64,000 nucleotides of DNA from Muribaculaceae bacterium. Lineage in GTDB: Bacteria > Bacteroidota > Bacteroidia > Bacteroidales > Muribaculaceae. How positions within the stretch are numbered: the first letter of the stretch is position 1; every line of letters begins with the position of its first letter. The translations under genes were made by a program, and so were the position numbers. The stretch lies in contig JAFZAC010000016.1 in NCBI GenBank assembly GCA_017548365.1, positions 62,001 through 126,000 on the forward strand, given 5' to 3'. The notes beneath the pieces are model-generated. The model had not been told where the DNA came from, made no database searches, and saw nothing but the letters and a program-made list of their open reading frames with translations. This document shows positions 52,529-61,255 of the stretch, one piece after another.

Positions 52529-53404
52529 TTAAAGGCTGCCAATGATTATCAAAGTCATACCTGCGATGAGGATTATCTGATCGATAATTTTGAGTCGCAG
52601 GTTTTTCTCTTTGAGAGCAATTGCACCATAGAAGAATGCCACGAGTGCACTGCCTCGACGTATCATCGATGCAATCGAAACTAACGACTCGGGATAAGAC
52701 AAGCTATAGAAATAGGCAAGGTCGGCAATGATTATGAACACCGAAATCACGATGATGTTCTTGTTCCAGTGGAAACGATCGATGCTTTGCTTGTGAGAAT
52801 GTTCAATCACTATTATCACAGTCATTATCACGGTTTGATAAAATGGATACCATGCCTCTATGGCGAGTGGTGTATAGTTATTGCTCAACAGCCACTTGTC
52901 GTAGAGTCCGCTAGCTGCCCACAGCACAATTGAGAGAATGCCAAATACTATCCATAATCCCAGACCTTTCTCGGTTTTCTCTCGACGACCAATGAACCCA
53001 ACCCACAATAGTGATACAAAACCAAGAATGATTCCAGCCCACTGTATAGCATTAGGGCTCTCGCCAAAGATGGCGATAGCGCCCACCAGCACCAAGATAG
53101 GACGGGCAGCATTGATGGAGCCACTTATACTTAATGGCAGATATTTCATTGAGGCAAAACCCAATAACCACGAGATTGTGACAATGAGCGACTTAAGGGC
53201 TATCAGTGCATGGCCCTGAGCCGTGAGGGCGCACTCAGGCTTACCCATGAGTGACATAACTGTGAGTGGACTCACCAATATTGCACAAAGCAAAACATTG
53301 AACAGTAACACAACAAATACATTGTTGCGCTCGAGCGAGAGTTTCTTGAATACATCAAAGAAACCCAGGCTAATTGATGATATGACTGCCAACAGAATCC
53401 ACAT
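52529..53404 (-). CDS. EamA/DMT-family transporter
   Basis: 291 residues with ten predicted membrane helices in two EamA repeats (repeat 1 about 1-135, repeat 2 about 150-291). Family-like segments are FASMKYLPLSISGSINAARPI and DLAYFYSLSYPESLVSIASMIRRGSALVAF. It is probably a metabolite or drug exporter of unknown substrate. Monocistronic. Confidence 0.88.
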   Translation of the reverse strand: MWILLAVISSISLGFFDVFKKLSLERNNVFVVLLFNVLLCAILVSPLTVMSLMGKPECALTAQGHALIALKSLIVTISWLLGFASMKYLPLSISGSINAARPILVLVGAIAIFGESPNAIQWAGIILGFVSLLWVGFIGRREKTEKGLGLWIVFGILSIVLWAASGLYDKWLLSNNYTPLAIEAWYPFYQTVIMTVIIVIEHSHKQSIDRFHWNKNIIVISVFIIIADLAYFYSLSYPESLVSIASMIRRGSALVAFFYGAIALKEKNLRLKIIDQIILIAGMTLIIIGSL

Positions 53405-53424
53405 GACGTATCATTTTGAGGGTG

Positions 53425-53432
53425 CAAAGGTA
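53425..53432 (-). promoter_or_regulatory. -7 element for the DMT transporter
   Basis: TACCTTTG on the minus strand, 20 bases before the start at 53404. Confidence 0.6.
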
Positions 53433-53492
53433 CAAATAAAATCGTAAATGACCAATTTTTATAAGTCCGCCATTAATTATAAACTTAATGAA

Positions 53493-53526
53493 CAAAAAAA
53501 TAGCGGCTATCATGGTGATAGCCGCT
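53493..53526 (-). terminator. Terminator of the PQQ-propeller lipoprotein gene
   Basis: An 11-bp stem (53502-53512 with 53516-53526) with a TGG loop is followed on the minus strand by seven T. Confidence 0.88.
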
Positions 53527-53550
53527 TAGCTCTTAGATTATAAGCAACAA

Positions 53551-55134
53551 CTATTCAACATGGAAGCGATATATGCCTCCATCACGAGCACCCACAACAA
53601 AGATGTTATCCTTAACAATGGGAGACGACTCGAAGTTACTAGCCATCACTTGGTTGAAGAGAATTTCACCATCTTTGCCACGAATAAGATATAAGTGACC
53701 ATTAGAATTGCCTATTACTATATATAATTCATTCTTCTCGTTATAGAACCCTATTGGAGAAGACCATGCATAAAACTCCAATGGCTTGCGATAAAGAAGT
53801 TTGCCAGTATTTTTATCAAAAGCAAAGAAGTCGGCATTGCTGGCATTATCTGGTTGATTGAGTGAGAAGAAAATCATTCCCTTGCAGTTACCGTCGCCAA
53901 TCAAAGGAGTGCAATAGAGCCCTCCATCAAAATGACTTTTGCCGCTCTCGCTTCGGCGACTTGGACATGACCACTCCCACAGTTTATCACCATTCAAGCC
54001 ATTAAGCTTCACAAAATAGGTGCGCTTGTCTGAACCTGACTGAAGGTCGACCTCACATCCACTAAAAAGGTAAGGCACTCCATTCTCAACTTCGATGACA
54101 ATAGAGCCATCTATATCGTCATGATTGTCATAATGCCAAACCGGCTTCATGGTGTTTAGATTTATACACAAGATATCACCATGATTATCACCAAAATAGC
54201 CATAATTCTTGTAGATTGCCATACTCGACTCAACTCCTGCGCCGTGATCGCCCTTGACCACATAACGGAGCGCGCTATGCATCTTGAGTTGTCCATTACC
54301 CAGTCGCTCATATTTGTAGATAGTACCATTCTCTCCTGGCCAGAACAGGAACTGTCCCGCGCATACTGGCGATGAATCATAAGCGCCCCAGTTGCGTTTT
54401 GCTTTTGGATCGCGGTCCCACATATAACCTATCTCATGCTTGTAAAGATTAATGGCCATGTGTCCAAATGGGCTATTCTCGGGAACACCTTGCCCCACAT
54501 AAAGACTTCCATTGAAAGCAGGATCAAGCGAAACCGAGCCTTTTACTGGATTACCCACCTCGATTGGAGTGCGGCTCTCTTTTCCATTGGCAAAATTTAT
54601 GAAATACAATTTCTGGCAAAGCGAGCCCACGATAATCTCTTCCTCGCCAAAGTCGGCCGTCAATCCAGGCGACGATTGACGGAATTTATCCATCTGCTGC
54701 TTGGGCCACTTGACGTAGACTGGTTGACCGTTCCATCCAGTTCCTCCACCCCATTTGCCCTTTGCCGATGTCTTGTACACCCAATCTTGTACAATCCTGG
54801 TGGGCTCACCCTTAACCTTGCCGCTAAAAGTTCGTGCATCGCGACGTTGTCCTCCACGGAAAGTGAAATTACCGGGCACAGAGTCATAAGGATTTCCAAG
54901 AGAATTCAGTTCCCCCGATGTCACAGTGTCGAGAATCTCAATATCATAAGTTAAATCATTGACCGAAGCAAACATAGTGTCGGGAAACATTATTTTCTCT
55001 TCCTCGGCTTTTTTAATACTATCTGAATCCTTAGCGTCCTTATTGCTTGTTGTTCCACTGCATGAAGCAAACGCAACACTCATTAGCGCCACTATTACCA
55101 CACAAGCAATACAATTAATTTGTTTTTTAACCAT
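53551..55134 (-). CDS. PQQ-like beta-propeller lipoprotein
   Basis: 527 residues. Lipoprotein signal with lipobox AFASC. The mature protein consists of repeated beta blades with VYVGQGVPENSP, YGYFGDNHGDILCINLNTMKPVWHYD, GDKLWEWSCPS and GHLYLIRGKDGEILF, the alternating Trp/Gly pattern of BamB/PQQ-like propellers. Cofactor-binding residues of dehydrogenases are not evident, so a binding or scaffold role at the envelope is more likely than an enzyme. Monocistronic between its promoter and a strong terminator. Confidence 0.85.
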   Translation of the reverse strand: MVKKQINCIACVVIVALMSVAFASCSGTTSNKDAKDSDSIKKAEEEKIMFPDTMFASVNDLTYDIEILDTVTSGELNSLGNPYDSVPGNFTFRGGQRRDARTFSGKVKGEPTRIVQDWVYKTSAKGKWGGGTGWNGQPVYVKWPKQQMDKFRQSSPGLTADFGEEEIIVGSLCQKLYFINFANGKESRTPIEVGNPVKGSVSLDPAFNGSLYVGQGVPENSPFGHMAINLYKHEIGYMWDRDPKAKRNWGAYDSSPVCAGQFLFWPGENGTIYKYERLGNGQLKMHSALRYVVKGDHGAGVESSMAIYKNYGYFGDNHGDILCINLNTMKPVWHYDNHDDIDGSIVIEVENGVPYLFSGCEVDLQSGSDKRTYFVKLNGLNGDKLWEWSCPSRRSESGKSHFDGGLYCTPLIGDGNCKGMIFFSLNQPDNASNADFFAFDKNTGKLLYRKPLEFYAWSSPIGFYNEKNELYIVIGNSNGHLYLIRGKDGEILFNQVMASNFESSPIVKDNIFVVGARDGGIYRFHVE

Positions 55135-55158
55135 TATAACCTCTTTTTATTTTGGTTG

Positions 55159-55166
55159 CAAAGTTA
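55159..55166 (-). promoter_or_regulatory. -7 element for the PQQ-propeller gene
   Basis: TAACTTTG on the minus strand, 24 bases before the start at 55134. Confidence 0.6.
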
Positions 55167-55249
55167 TATGTAAAAATGTAAAAAACGGCCTTTTTTCCCA
55201 TTTTTCTTCAAAATAGAAGTAACAGAATCGTTTTTTGAAAAAAAAATTG

Positions 55250-55257
55250 TAATTTTA
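55250..55257 (+). promoter_or_regulatory. Possible -7 element for the NAGPA-like gene
   Basis: TAATTTTA differs from the consensus at the last base; 61 bases before the ATG at 55319. Confidence 0.35.
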
Positions 55258-55318
55258 CACGTCATTTAGTGAAAACTCAAGAATTATTATTAAAACCTCC
55301 ATAAATAAAAACCATATT

Positions 55319-57748
55319 ATGAAGAAAGCATTACTGTTAATTACATTATCACTAAGCCTAAGCTGCAATTTGATGATGGCTGGGATAAACATTGGTGGCA
55401 CAGTATACAACGCCGACACCATCATGCGCCGCCAAGTGGGACCGGGTATCTACAACACAATCATCCGCATTCCCGATTATCCGCTTAACGTCTATCTACT
55501 TGAGGCCGACATGACTAATCCTTACAACCGTGTAGAAACAACTATCGGATACAACACATTAGGCCGAACAGAACTGCTCACAAACGCCTATCACCGCAAT
55601 CGCACTGAAACACGCCGCCCTATCGCAGCTTGCAATGCTAACTTCTGGTGCGTGACAGGCAATGGTTCGCCCACGATGGACTTTGAACTCGGCGACCCAT
55701 TTGGCGCTGTGGTCCGTAACGACAGTGTGTATCTCAATACTGAGACCAATGCCGATGCTTGGAACGGAGGTCCTTCACGCACTGGCGCTTGCGCCATCAC
55801 TCAAGACAAAACTCTTTACTTCGGACACTTCAATTGCGGAGGAACATTATCCTCGCCAAAACTAGCTGCTGCTGCACCATTGAACACGGTGAACCGCCGC
55901 AATCTGCCTCACACCGCAGTACTATGGACACCTGCCTTCACCCGAACTCGTGAATTTGAGACCAATTGGGTGGATTACAACGAGAAAGGCGTTGCCGATG
56001 CCGACAACTATTATCTCACTTTCAACGAAGGCAGCCGTTGGCTCGTAAACCAGGATATGCATTTCACTATAGCCCATGTGGTGAAGAATGCCGACCGCCA
56101 GACTCTGGGCGACTACGATGCATGCATCACTGCCACAGGGTTGATGAAAGACTACCTCGCCACTCTCGAAGAGGGAGATGTCATTACAATCAACCATGGA
56201 TGGACCTATAATGAGGAGAACCAGTTTACGCCACTCATCGAGAACATGGTAGAAGGAAATGCCCCTGTAATGCACAACGGCGAACTCACAGGTCGCAACA
56301 ACGACGAGAGCTATAACTCGATGATCTACAGCCGCACAGCCTACGGCTGCGATGCAACTGGAAAGAAGCTCTACATGATTGTCATCGACAAATCGACAAG
56401 CAGATACTATGGCACCAGCGCCGGTTGCTCCACAACTGTGATGTGCCAAATTCTTAAAGACCTCTACCCTGACATTAGCGAAGTTGTTAACATGGATGCT
56501 GGAGGCTCGGCCGAGATGATGGTAGACGGAAAAATCATTAATACCACAACCGAAGGCACTCCTCGCTCTGTAGCATGCGGATGGATGCTTGAGACAGAGG
56601 CACCAGCCGACAGCACTATTACATCTATCCAATTCTATGACTACCGTGCCGACCTGCCTATCTACTCGTCATATACCCCTCGAATTGTGGGATTTAACCA
56701 ATATGGTGAAGTGGTTGACGACAATGTATCAGGCTTTACCCTGTCCTGTGATGAATCAATGGGTATTACCGAAGGGTCAACACTAAACTTAGGCGGGAAT
56801 GTTGGTGAAGGCATTCTTACAGCTGACTTGAATGGTATGACTGCTTCAGTGCTTGTAAGAACACTTGAGGCGCAACCTGCTATTGCCATGAAGCCCATGA
56901 TTTATGTCGACAGTCGAGAATTCCCCATTGAAGTGAGTGCCACGATTTATGGTAAAAAATACTATTATGACGGAGCCAAACTCACTTGGGATATTGATGA
57001 CCCAAGCATCGCAAGTGTCATTGATGGCAAAATCAAAGGCATTAAGAACGGCAAAACGGCACTGTCGTGTATAATAGGCAACTATATAGATAACGACAGC
57101 ATCACAGTTGAAATTAGCAACAAAGAATACATTGAGCAAACATGGGACGGATGGGCACTAAAAGGTGCAGGAGCCAAGAATCTTATACTCGATGAGGATG
57201 GCAACCTGTCTTTCACCTATAGCTCCAATCGCGCTCCCTACATACAGCTTTCTAAAGATATCACTTTCTACAGCTTACCAGATAGTATCTCATTGACATT
57301 CACAAGCACACTTCCAATGCAATATGTCCAAATTGATGTGAGAAACACCGTCCTGAACAAGCTCAATTATCTTGAGTTTGGAAAGAACACTGGTTTTGAA
57401 GCCAATCAGGAATATACCCTGAATTTTGACCTAAATGCCATGGGCGGACTTGACAATCTGCTCACCTATCCCTTGAGCCTTCACACAATCAAGTTTACAC
57501 CAGTGAAGAGTAACTTTGGTGAACACGTTATCCAACTAAAGTCGCTAAAAGCACATTATCCTGTTGTAAGCGCTACGCCTGGTGATGTAAACGGTGACGG
57601 CATTGTGTCAAGTGTTGACGTGACAGCACTTTACAACTATTTGCTTAACGGCGACAGCAGCGCTATTGTCAATGGCGACCAAGATGGCGACGGCATCATC
57701 ACCTCGGTTGATATTACCATTATTTATAATATATTGCTTGGAAATTAA
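55319..57748 (+). CDS. Secreted NAGPA-like phosphodiester glycosidase with dockerin
   Basis: 809 residues. A signal peptide is followed by a phosphodiester glycosidase (NAGPA/DUF2233) domain to ~430, with NANFWCVTGNGSP, the DAGGSAEMMVDGKIINTTTEG hallmark and PRSVACGWML. A Big2-like Ig domain (~540-600: LTWDIDDPSIASVIDGKIKG), a beta-rich module and a C-terminal dockerin at 755-809 (DVNGDGIVSSVD, DQDGDGIITSVD, ending NILLGN) complete it. NAGPA-type enzymes cleave GlcNAc from phosphodiester links; the bacterial substrate is unknown. The dockerin is closely similar to that of the hexa-cohesin protein. sodB starts 14 bases later. Confidence 0.88.
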   Translation: MKKALLLITLSLSLSCNLMMAGINIGGTVYNADTIMRRQVGPGIYNTIIRIPDYPLNVYLLEADMTNPYNRVETTIGYNTLGRTELLTNAYHRNRTETRRPIAACNANFWCVTGNGSPTMDFELGDPFGAVVRNDSVYLNTETNADAWNGGPSRTGACAITQDKTLYFGHFNCGGTLSSPKLAAAAPLNTVNRRNLPHTAVLWTPAFTRTREFETNWVDYNEKGVADADNYYLTFNEGSRWLVNQDMHFTIAHVVKNADRQTLGDYDACITATGLMKDYLATLEEGDVITINHGWTYNEENQFTPLIENMVEGNAPVMHNGELTGRNNDESYNSMIYSRTAYGCDATGKKLYMIVIDKSTSRYYGTSAGCSTTVMCQILKDLYPDISEVVNMDAGGSAEMMVDGKIINTTTEGTPRSVACGWMLETEAPADSTITSIQFYDYRADLPIYSSYTPRIVGFNQYGEVVDDNVSGFTLSCDESMGITEGSTLNLGGNVGEGILTADLNGMTASVLVRTLEAQPAIAMKPMIYVDSREFPIEVSATIYGKKYYYDGAKLTWDIDDPSIASVIDGKIKGIKNGKTALSCIIGNYIDNDSITVEISNKEYIEQTWDGWALKGAGAKNLILDEDGNLSFTYSSNRAPYIQLSKDITFYSLPDSISLTFTSTLPMQYVQIDVRNTVLNKLNYLEFGKNTGFEANQEYTLNFDLNAMGGLDNLLTYPLSLHTIKFTPVKSNFGEHVIQLKSLKAHYPVVSATPGDVNGDGIVSSVDVTALYNYLLNGDSSAIVNGDQDGDGIITSVDITIIYNILLGN

Positions 57749-57762
57749 AATATTTTACAACT

Positions 57763-58344
57763 ATGTATCAATTAATCGACCTCCCTTTTAGAGAGAATGA
57801 ACTGGAGCCAGTGATTAGTGCCGAGACTATTGCTTTGCATCATGGCAAGCATCTGGCTACCTATGTGAACAACCTCAACAACTTACTGCCTGGAAGCGGT
57901 TTTGAAGAACTGCCATTGGAGGAGATTGTGAAAAAAGCAACTGGCGGCATTTTCAACAACGCCGGACAAATTCTCAACCACAACCTCTACTTTGAGCAGC
58001 TTCAGGCTCCAAACGACGACAACCGCCCCGTGGGAGAAATCGCCAAGGCAATTGACGAACAATTTGGCTCTTTTGATGCATTTAAAGAGAAATTCACTGC
58101 AGCAGCAGTAACCCTCTTCGGTTCTGGTTGGGCATGGCTTGCCAGTGATGTTGACGGCAAGCTCCACATTTTGCAAGAGCCCAATGCCGGCAATCCTGTG
58201 ACTAAAGAGCTTAAACCACTGATGACCTTCGACGTTTGGGAACACGCTTATTACGTTGACTACCGAAACCGCCGTCCTGAGCACATTGCCGCAATGTGGA
58301 AACTTGTCAACTGGCAGGAAATTGACCGTCGTTACAAATTGTAA
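57763..58344 (+). CDS. sodB: Iron/manganese superoxide dismutase
   Basis: 193 residues, FeSOD/MnSOD family. Metal ligands are H26 (LHHGKHLATYVNN), H73 (NHNLYFEQL), D157 and H161 (FDVWEHAYYVDYRNRRPEHI). FGSGWAWL is also typical. It dismutes superoxide in the cytoplasm; Bacteroides homologues can use either metal, and sequence alone does not fix which is used here. It is 14 bases after the NAGPA-like gene, with a strong terminator behind. Confidence 0.96.
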   Translation: MYQLIDLPFRENELEPVISAETIALHHGKHLATYVNNLNNLLPGSGFEELPLEEIVKKATGGIFNNAGQILNHNLYFEQLQAPNDDNRPVGEIAKAIDEQFGSFDAFKEKFTAAAVTLFGSGWAWLASDVDGKLHILQEPNAGNPVTKELKPLMTFDVWEHAYYVDYRNRRPEHIAAMWKLVNWQEIDRRYKL

Positions 58345-58349
58345 CAAAT

Positions 58350-58387
58350 AATAATAGACTCACCAATTGGTGAGTCTATTATTTTGA
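58350..58387 (+). terminator. Terminator of sodB
   Basis: A 17-bp perfect inverted repeat (58350-58383) centred on CCAATTGG, running into TTTT. Confidence 0.85.
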
Positions 58388-58500
58388 GATGAAGTTGTGT
58401 TTCAAACTGCTTGGAGTAATATCATTGAATAATCAAAATAGAAAAGTGACACACTCCATAGCCATTATTGCGACTATTATGACAATAACAACCATAGTGG

Positions 58501-58788
58501 CTATTCAACTTTAAGGTAGTCGCTCAATGCGATAACATATTCTTCAAACGCTTCCTTGCCAAAATCGGTCACGCTGCACAAAGTGAGCGGTTTCTTTCCC
58601 TGGAATTTTTTCTCGACAGTGATATACCCAGCCGCCTCCAGTTTGTCGAGCTGAACACTCAGGTTGCCGGCTGTTGCCTGTGTCTGCTCCTTGATATAGA
58701 CGAAGCTTGCCTCCTCGCAGTTCATCAAGATTGACATAATGGCCAGCCGCAATTGTGAGTGCAATAGCGGGTTAAGTTCCTTTAGCAT
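58501..58788 (-). CDS. Small winged-helix transcriptional regulator
   Basis: 95 residues. One winged-helix domain of the HTH_34/MarR-like type: HSQLRLAIMSILMNCEEASF, recognition helix region TAGNLSVQLDKLEAAGYI and wing EKKFQGKKPLTLCSVTDFG. Its start overlaps the end of the upstream membrane-protein gene by seven bases, so the two form one unit. It probably represses its own unit, as such pairs often do, but no operator was identified. Confidence 0.85.
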   Translation of the reverse strand: MLKELNPLLHSQLRLAIMSILMNCEEASFVYIKEQTQATAGNLSVQLDKLEAAGYITVEKKFQGKKPLTLCSVTDFGKEAFEEYVIALSDYLKVE

Positions 58789-59417
58789 TGTTTCTTGGCT
58801 TTAGCGTTCAACACATGACCTGGTATAATCATCATGACAATGAAGCAAACAATGAACAATGGAATAACCCAATAAACCGCCAACTTCACTCCCGACAGTA
58901 CGCAGCATAGCACAAAGGTTCCAACCACTAAGCTGAAGGCTCCGCCTGCCACCATCGACTTCTCTTGAATGATGTAACCTTGCATTGTAGAGCCAAATCC
59001 AGCCAACAAAAAGCCGAACACTAGCATAACAACCCAAGTGTCTTTGCCAAAGAATTGAAAACCTATCGACATCAGCGTTCCTAAAACAAACATCCAGCCG
59101 ATAGTACCCCACAAATTGCTTGAGATACGGTCAACATAAGTAAAAGGCTCCTTCTCGATACGGTTCTTGTCCTTGCGCTTGATTACCAACATGCCGATGC
59201 CACCTATTATCCAAATGAGGAACCATAGCCAGTTACATGCTGGATTGCCATTAGTCAGTAGTAACGACAATCCAACGAGGAGCCCCACGATAGCACTTGT
59301 GTAACCCCACCACAGCAGCAAGTTGCCCTGTCCAACGTGAAGTTTACGCTTTGTCTGGTTGATCATTAATGTAATCAACTCTAAACTCTCTTGATTGTTC
59401 AATTTCTTGTCTTCCAT
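58782..59417 (-). CDS. Membrane protein paired with the small regulator
   Basis: 211 residues. A cytoplasmic N-terminal stretch (LNNQESLELITLMINQTKRKL) precedes five to six membrane helices in two clusters (~32-75 and ~105-205). No catalytic motif. The first 25 residues resemble those found in other Bacteroidetes membrane proteins located next to HTH_34 regulators. Function unknown, perhaps a sensor or target for the regulator. Confidence 0.75.
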   Translation of the reverse strand: MEDKKLNNQESLELITLMINQTKRKLHVGQGNLLLWWGYTSAIVGLLVGLSLLLTNGNPACNWLWFLIWIIGGIGMLVIKRKDKNRIEKEPFTYVDRISSNLWGTIGWMFVLGTLMSIGFQFFGKDTWVVMLVFGFLLAGFGSTMQGYIIQEKSMVAGGAFSLVVGTFVLCCVLSGVKLAVYWVIPLFIVCFIVMMIIPGHVLNAKAKKQC

Positions 59418-59478
59418 ATTTTCCTTACATAACTTAAATGGTGAATAAATAAAATGTTTTTATCGCGAATAGTTTAAA

Positions 59479-60174
59479 CTAATCCTTAACGGTTTTATTA
59501 ATGTAAAATGTGTAACCTAAGCATGAAATCACTAAGAATATAGAAACGATATAAAGCATATTGTTTGTCTCTACTTTAAATATGCTTGAAGCATTAATAA
59601 ATATATGAGCAAGTATACATGGTATCAGAGACTTGCTTTTATAGAAGATAGTAACAAATAAGTAACCAATGGCAATAGCATAACATATTTGCATTAATGT
59701 GGAGAATACTTCCGCTCCATTCAGCAAATTAACTATATGACCTATGCCAAATGTGATGGAACTTACAATAATGGCTGTTTTAAGATTATCTTTAGCCATC
59801 ATTTTAAACAAAAAACCTCTAAAGATTATCTCCTCAAGAAAACCAACATTGATCATTGTTAATATATGGAACACTATTTCATTCTTTGTATGATTGGTGT
59901 TTATACCATTCCATAAATTAACAGAAAAGATAATCACTAAGGGAATAAAATAAAGATATTTTTTAGGATCTTTTGCCTTAGTAAGACCATAATACTCTAT
60001 TCTTTTTAATAAGAACATCAGTATTATCAATAGTATTGACATTATTGTAAGAATAACAGAAGTTCTATAATCTGCTATTCCATAATTTTGTATGCAATAG
60101 GAATTAACTACTATGTATACCACTATTAATAGTATACAAAATAATGTCTCATGCTTTTTAAATGTTTTTTCCAT
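59479..60174 (-). CDS. CPBP-family intramembrane metalloprotease
   Basis: 231 residues with about seven membrane helices. The three catalytic motifs of the CPBP/Rce1 family are present: EEIIFR (E114, E115, R119), FGIGH (F142, H146) and HIFIN (H190, N194). It probably cleaves within the membrane; in Gram-positives relatives process bacteriocins or confer immunity. AT-rich relative to its neighbours. Monocistronic. Confidence 0.9.
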   Translation of the reverse strand: MEKTFKKHETLFCILLIVVYIVVNSYCIQNYGIADYRTSVILTIMSILLIILMFLLKRIEYYGLTKAKDPKKYLYFIPLVIIFSVNLWNGINTNHTKNEIVFHILTMINVGFLEEIIFRGFLFKMMAKDNLKTAIIVSSITFGIGHIVNLLNGAEVFSTLMQICYAIAIGYLFVTIFYKSKSLIPCILAHIFINASSIFKVETNNMLYIVSIFLVISCLGYTFYINKTVKD

Positions 60175-60237
60175 TTTATCAACACCTGTATTAAAAATCT
60201 TACCGTGATATAATCAGTTGTTTTTATAAATACATTG

Positions 60238-60245
60238 CAAAGATA
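60238..60245 (-). promoter_or_regulatory. -7 element for the CPBP protease gene
   Basis: TATCTTTG on the minus strand, 63 bases before the start at 60174. Confidence 0.55.
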
Positions 60246-60326
60246 AACTAGTTTATTTTATAAACCAAATATTTTTGCCACTTTTTTTGAAAAAAAACGA
60301 AAAACTACCATTTTTAGTGGTTTACA

Positions 60327-60377
60327 GGAAAAGAAATAAGCATTTCAACCTCACATATATCGTAAGATTGAAATGCT
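60327..60377 (-). terminator. Terminator of the 136-aa lipoprotein gene
   Basis: AGCATTTCAA (60339-60348) pairs with TTGAAATGCT (60368-60377). On the minus strand a T-rich tract (TATTTCTTTTCC) follows. Confidence 0.65.
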
Positions 60378-60400
60378 AATGAACTGTTGAAAACTATACT

Positions 60401-60811
60401 CTATTTTTTCTTTTTGAGATCCTTTATTCGCATTCCTTTTTTATCAAGAGCGTCTTTAAACATCTTCTTGATATCATCGCCGAAAATACTATTCATTTTA
60501 GCTTCGGCCTCTTCTCTTCTTTTTGAAATCTCGGGATCATTATCAAGTTTCTCAAGTTCCTCATTGAATTTTTGCAACTCCTCCTCACCTTTTGATTTAT
60601 AATAATTCTCATATTTGTTCTTTATCTCAAGCAGATCGGTCTGGGCTTCTCGTGCTTCATCAAAATCATCAACATTATTCATAATGCTAATAGACTCTTC
60701 TATCGAAGCTCTTGCATCTTTTGAAGGGTCTCCGCACGGACCTTTCTCGCATCCAGTAAACATTAAAACAACTGAAATAGCCGTCATCAATGACAATAAT
60801 TTGGTTTTCAT
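60401..60811 (-). CDS. Small helical lipoprotein, unknown
   Basis: 136 residues with a clear lipobox (MFTGC, mature N-terminus Cys21). The mature part is highly charged and predicted alpha-helical, with a coiled-coil-like stretch (EEELQKFNEELEKLDNDPEI) and a basic KDLKKKK tail. No family recognised. It has its own promoter and terminator. Confidence 0.75.
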   Translation of the reverse strand: MKTKLLSLMTAISVVLMFTGCEKGPCGDPSKDARASIEESISIMNNVDDFDEAREAQTDLLEIKNKYENYYKSKGEEELQKFNEELEKLDNDPEISKRREEAEAKMNSIFGDDIKKMFKDALDKKGMRIKDLKKKK

Positions 60812-60877
60812 ATTAATAGAGACTTAATATCGTGACACCTACTCCCTTTAAAGCGTTTCGGTTTTTTCTTAATTATG

Positions 60878-60885
60878 CAAAATTA
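60878..60885 (-). promoter_or_regulatory. -7 element for the 136-aa lipoprotein
   Basis: TAATTTTG on the minus strand, 66 bases before the start at 60811. Confidence 0.5.
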
Positions 60886-61004
60886 GTTCTATTTTTCGCT
60901 TTAGCAATGAGATTTTCTCTTTTATTTCAAACTAAATATTATTTGCTTTTAACTATTATCATAAAAAATCAATGCTCGTCAATTCTGCGACTGTTTTTTG
61001 GGCG

Positions 61005-61044
61005 CATAAAAAGAGAACCAACAACTTAGAAAACAAGTTGTTGG
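61005..61044 (-). terminator. Terminator of tRNA-Arg
   Basis: CCAACAACTT (61018-61027) pairs with AAGTTGTTGG (61035-61044) around a 7-base loop. On the minus strand CTCTTTTTATG follows. It lies 12 bases past the tRNA 3' end. Confidence 0.8.
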
Positions 61045-61056
61045 CAACAAATCTCG

Positions 61057-61128
61057 TAGACCCATGGGGAGTCGAACCCCAATCGAAGGAACCGGAATCC
61101 TTTATTCTATCCATTGAACTATGGGTCC
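61057..61128 (-). tRNA. tRNA-Arg (anticodon CCG)
   Basis: A 72-base cloverleaf read on the minus strand. Acceptor GGACCCA pairs with TGGGTCT (first pair G-U), the D stem is GTTC/GAAT, and the anticodon stem AAGGA/TCCTT encloses the loop TTCCGGT, giving anticodon CCG for CGG codons. The T arm is TGGGG-TTCGACT-CCCCA and the discriminator is A. CCA is not encoded and must be added enzymatically. Its own promoter and terminator flank it. Confidence 0.93.
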
Positions 61129-61192
61129 TTAATGATAGATTAGAAATCTCATTAAAAATTTATATGATTCTAATTTCTCCTTTTTTGCGGTG

Positions 61193-61200
61193 CAAAAGTA
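61193..61200 (-). promoter_or_regulatory. -7 element for tRNA-Arg
   Basis: TACTTTTG on the minus strand, 64 bases before the tRNA 5' end and 12 bases from the divergent ung element. Confidence 0.5.
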
Positions 61201-61212
61201 GTGAATAATTTG

Positions 61213-61220
61213 TATCTTTG
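61213..61220 (+). promoter_or_regulatory. -7 element for ung
   Basis: TATCTTTG, 35 bases before the ATG at 61256. Confidence 0.6.
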
Positions 61221-61255
61221 CAAAAATCATTAATCAATTTTCACTCATCAACACT

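Noticed and set aside
55922-56632. 236-codon minus-strand frame inside the NAGPA-like gene
   Set aside because: It is antisense to a firmly identified enzyme domain and lacks any motif or promoter.
59479-60174. CPBP gene as part of a bacteriocin or toxin locus
   Set aside because: No precursor peptide, ABC exporter or modification gene is adjacent; it is monocistronic.
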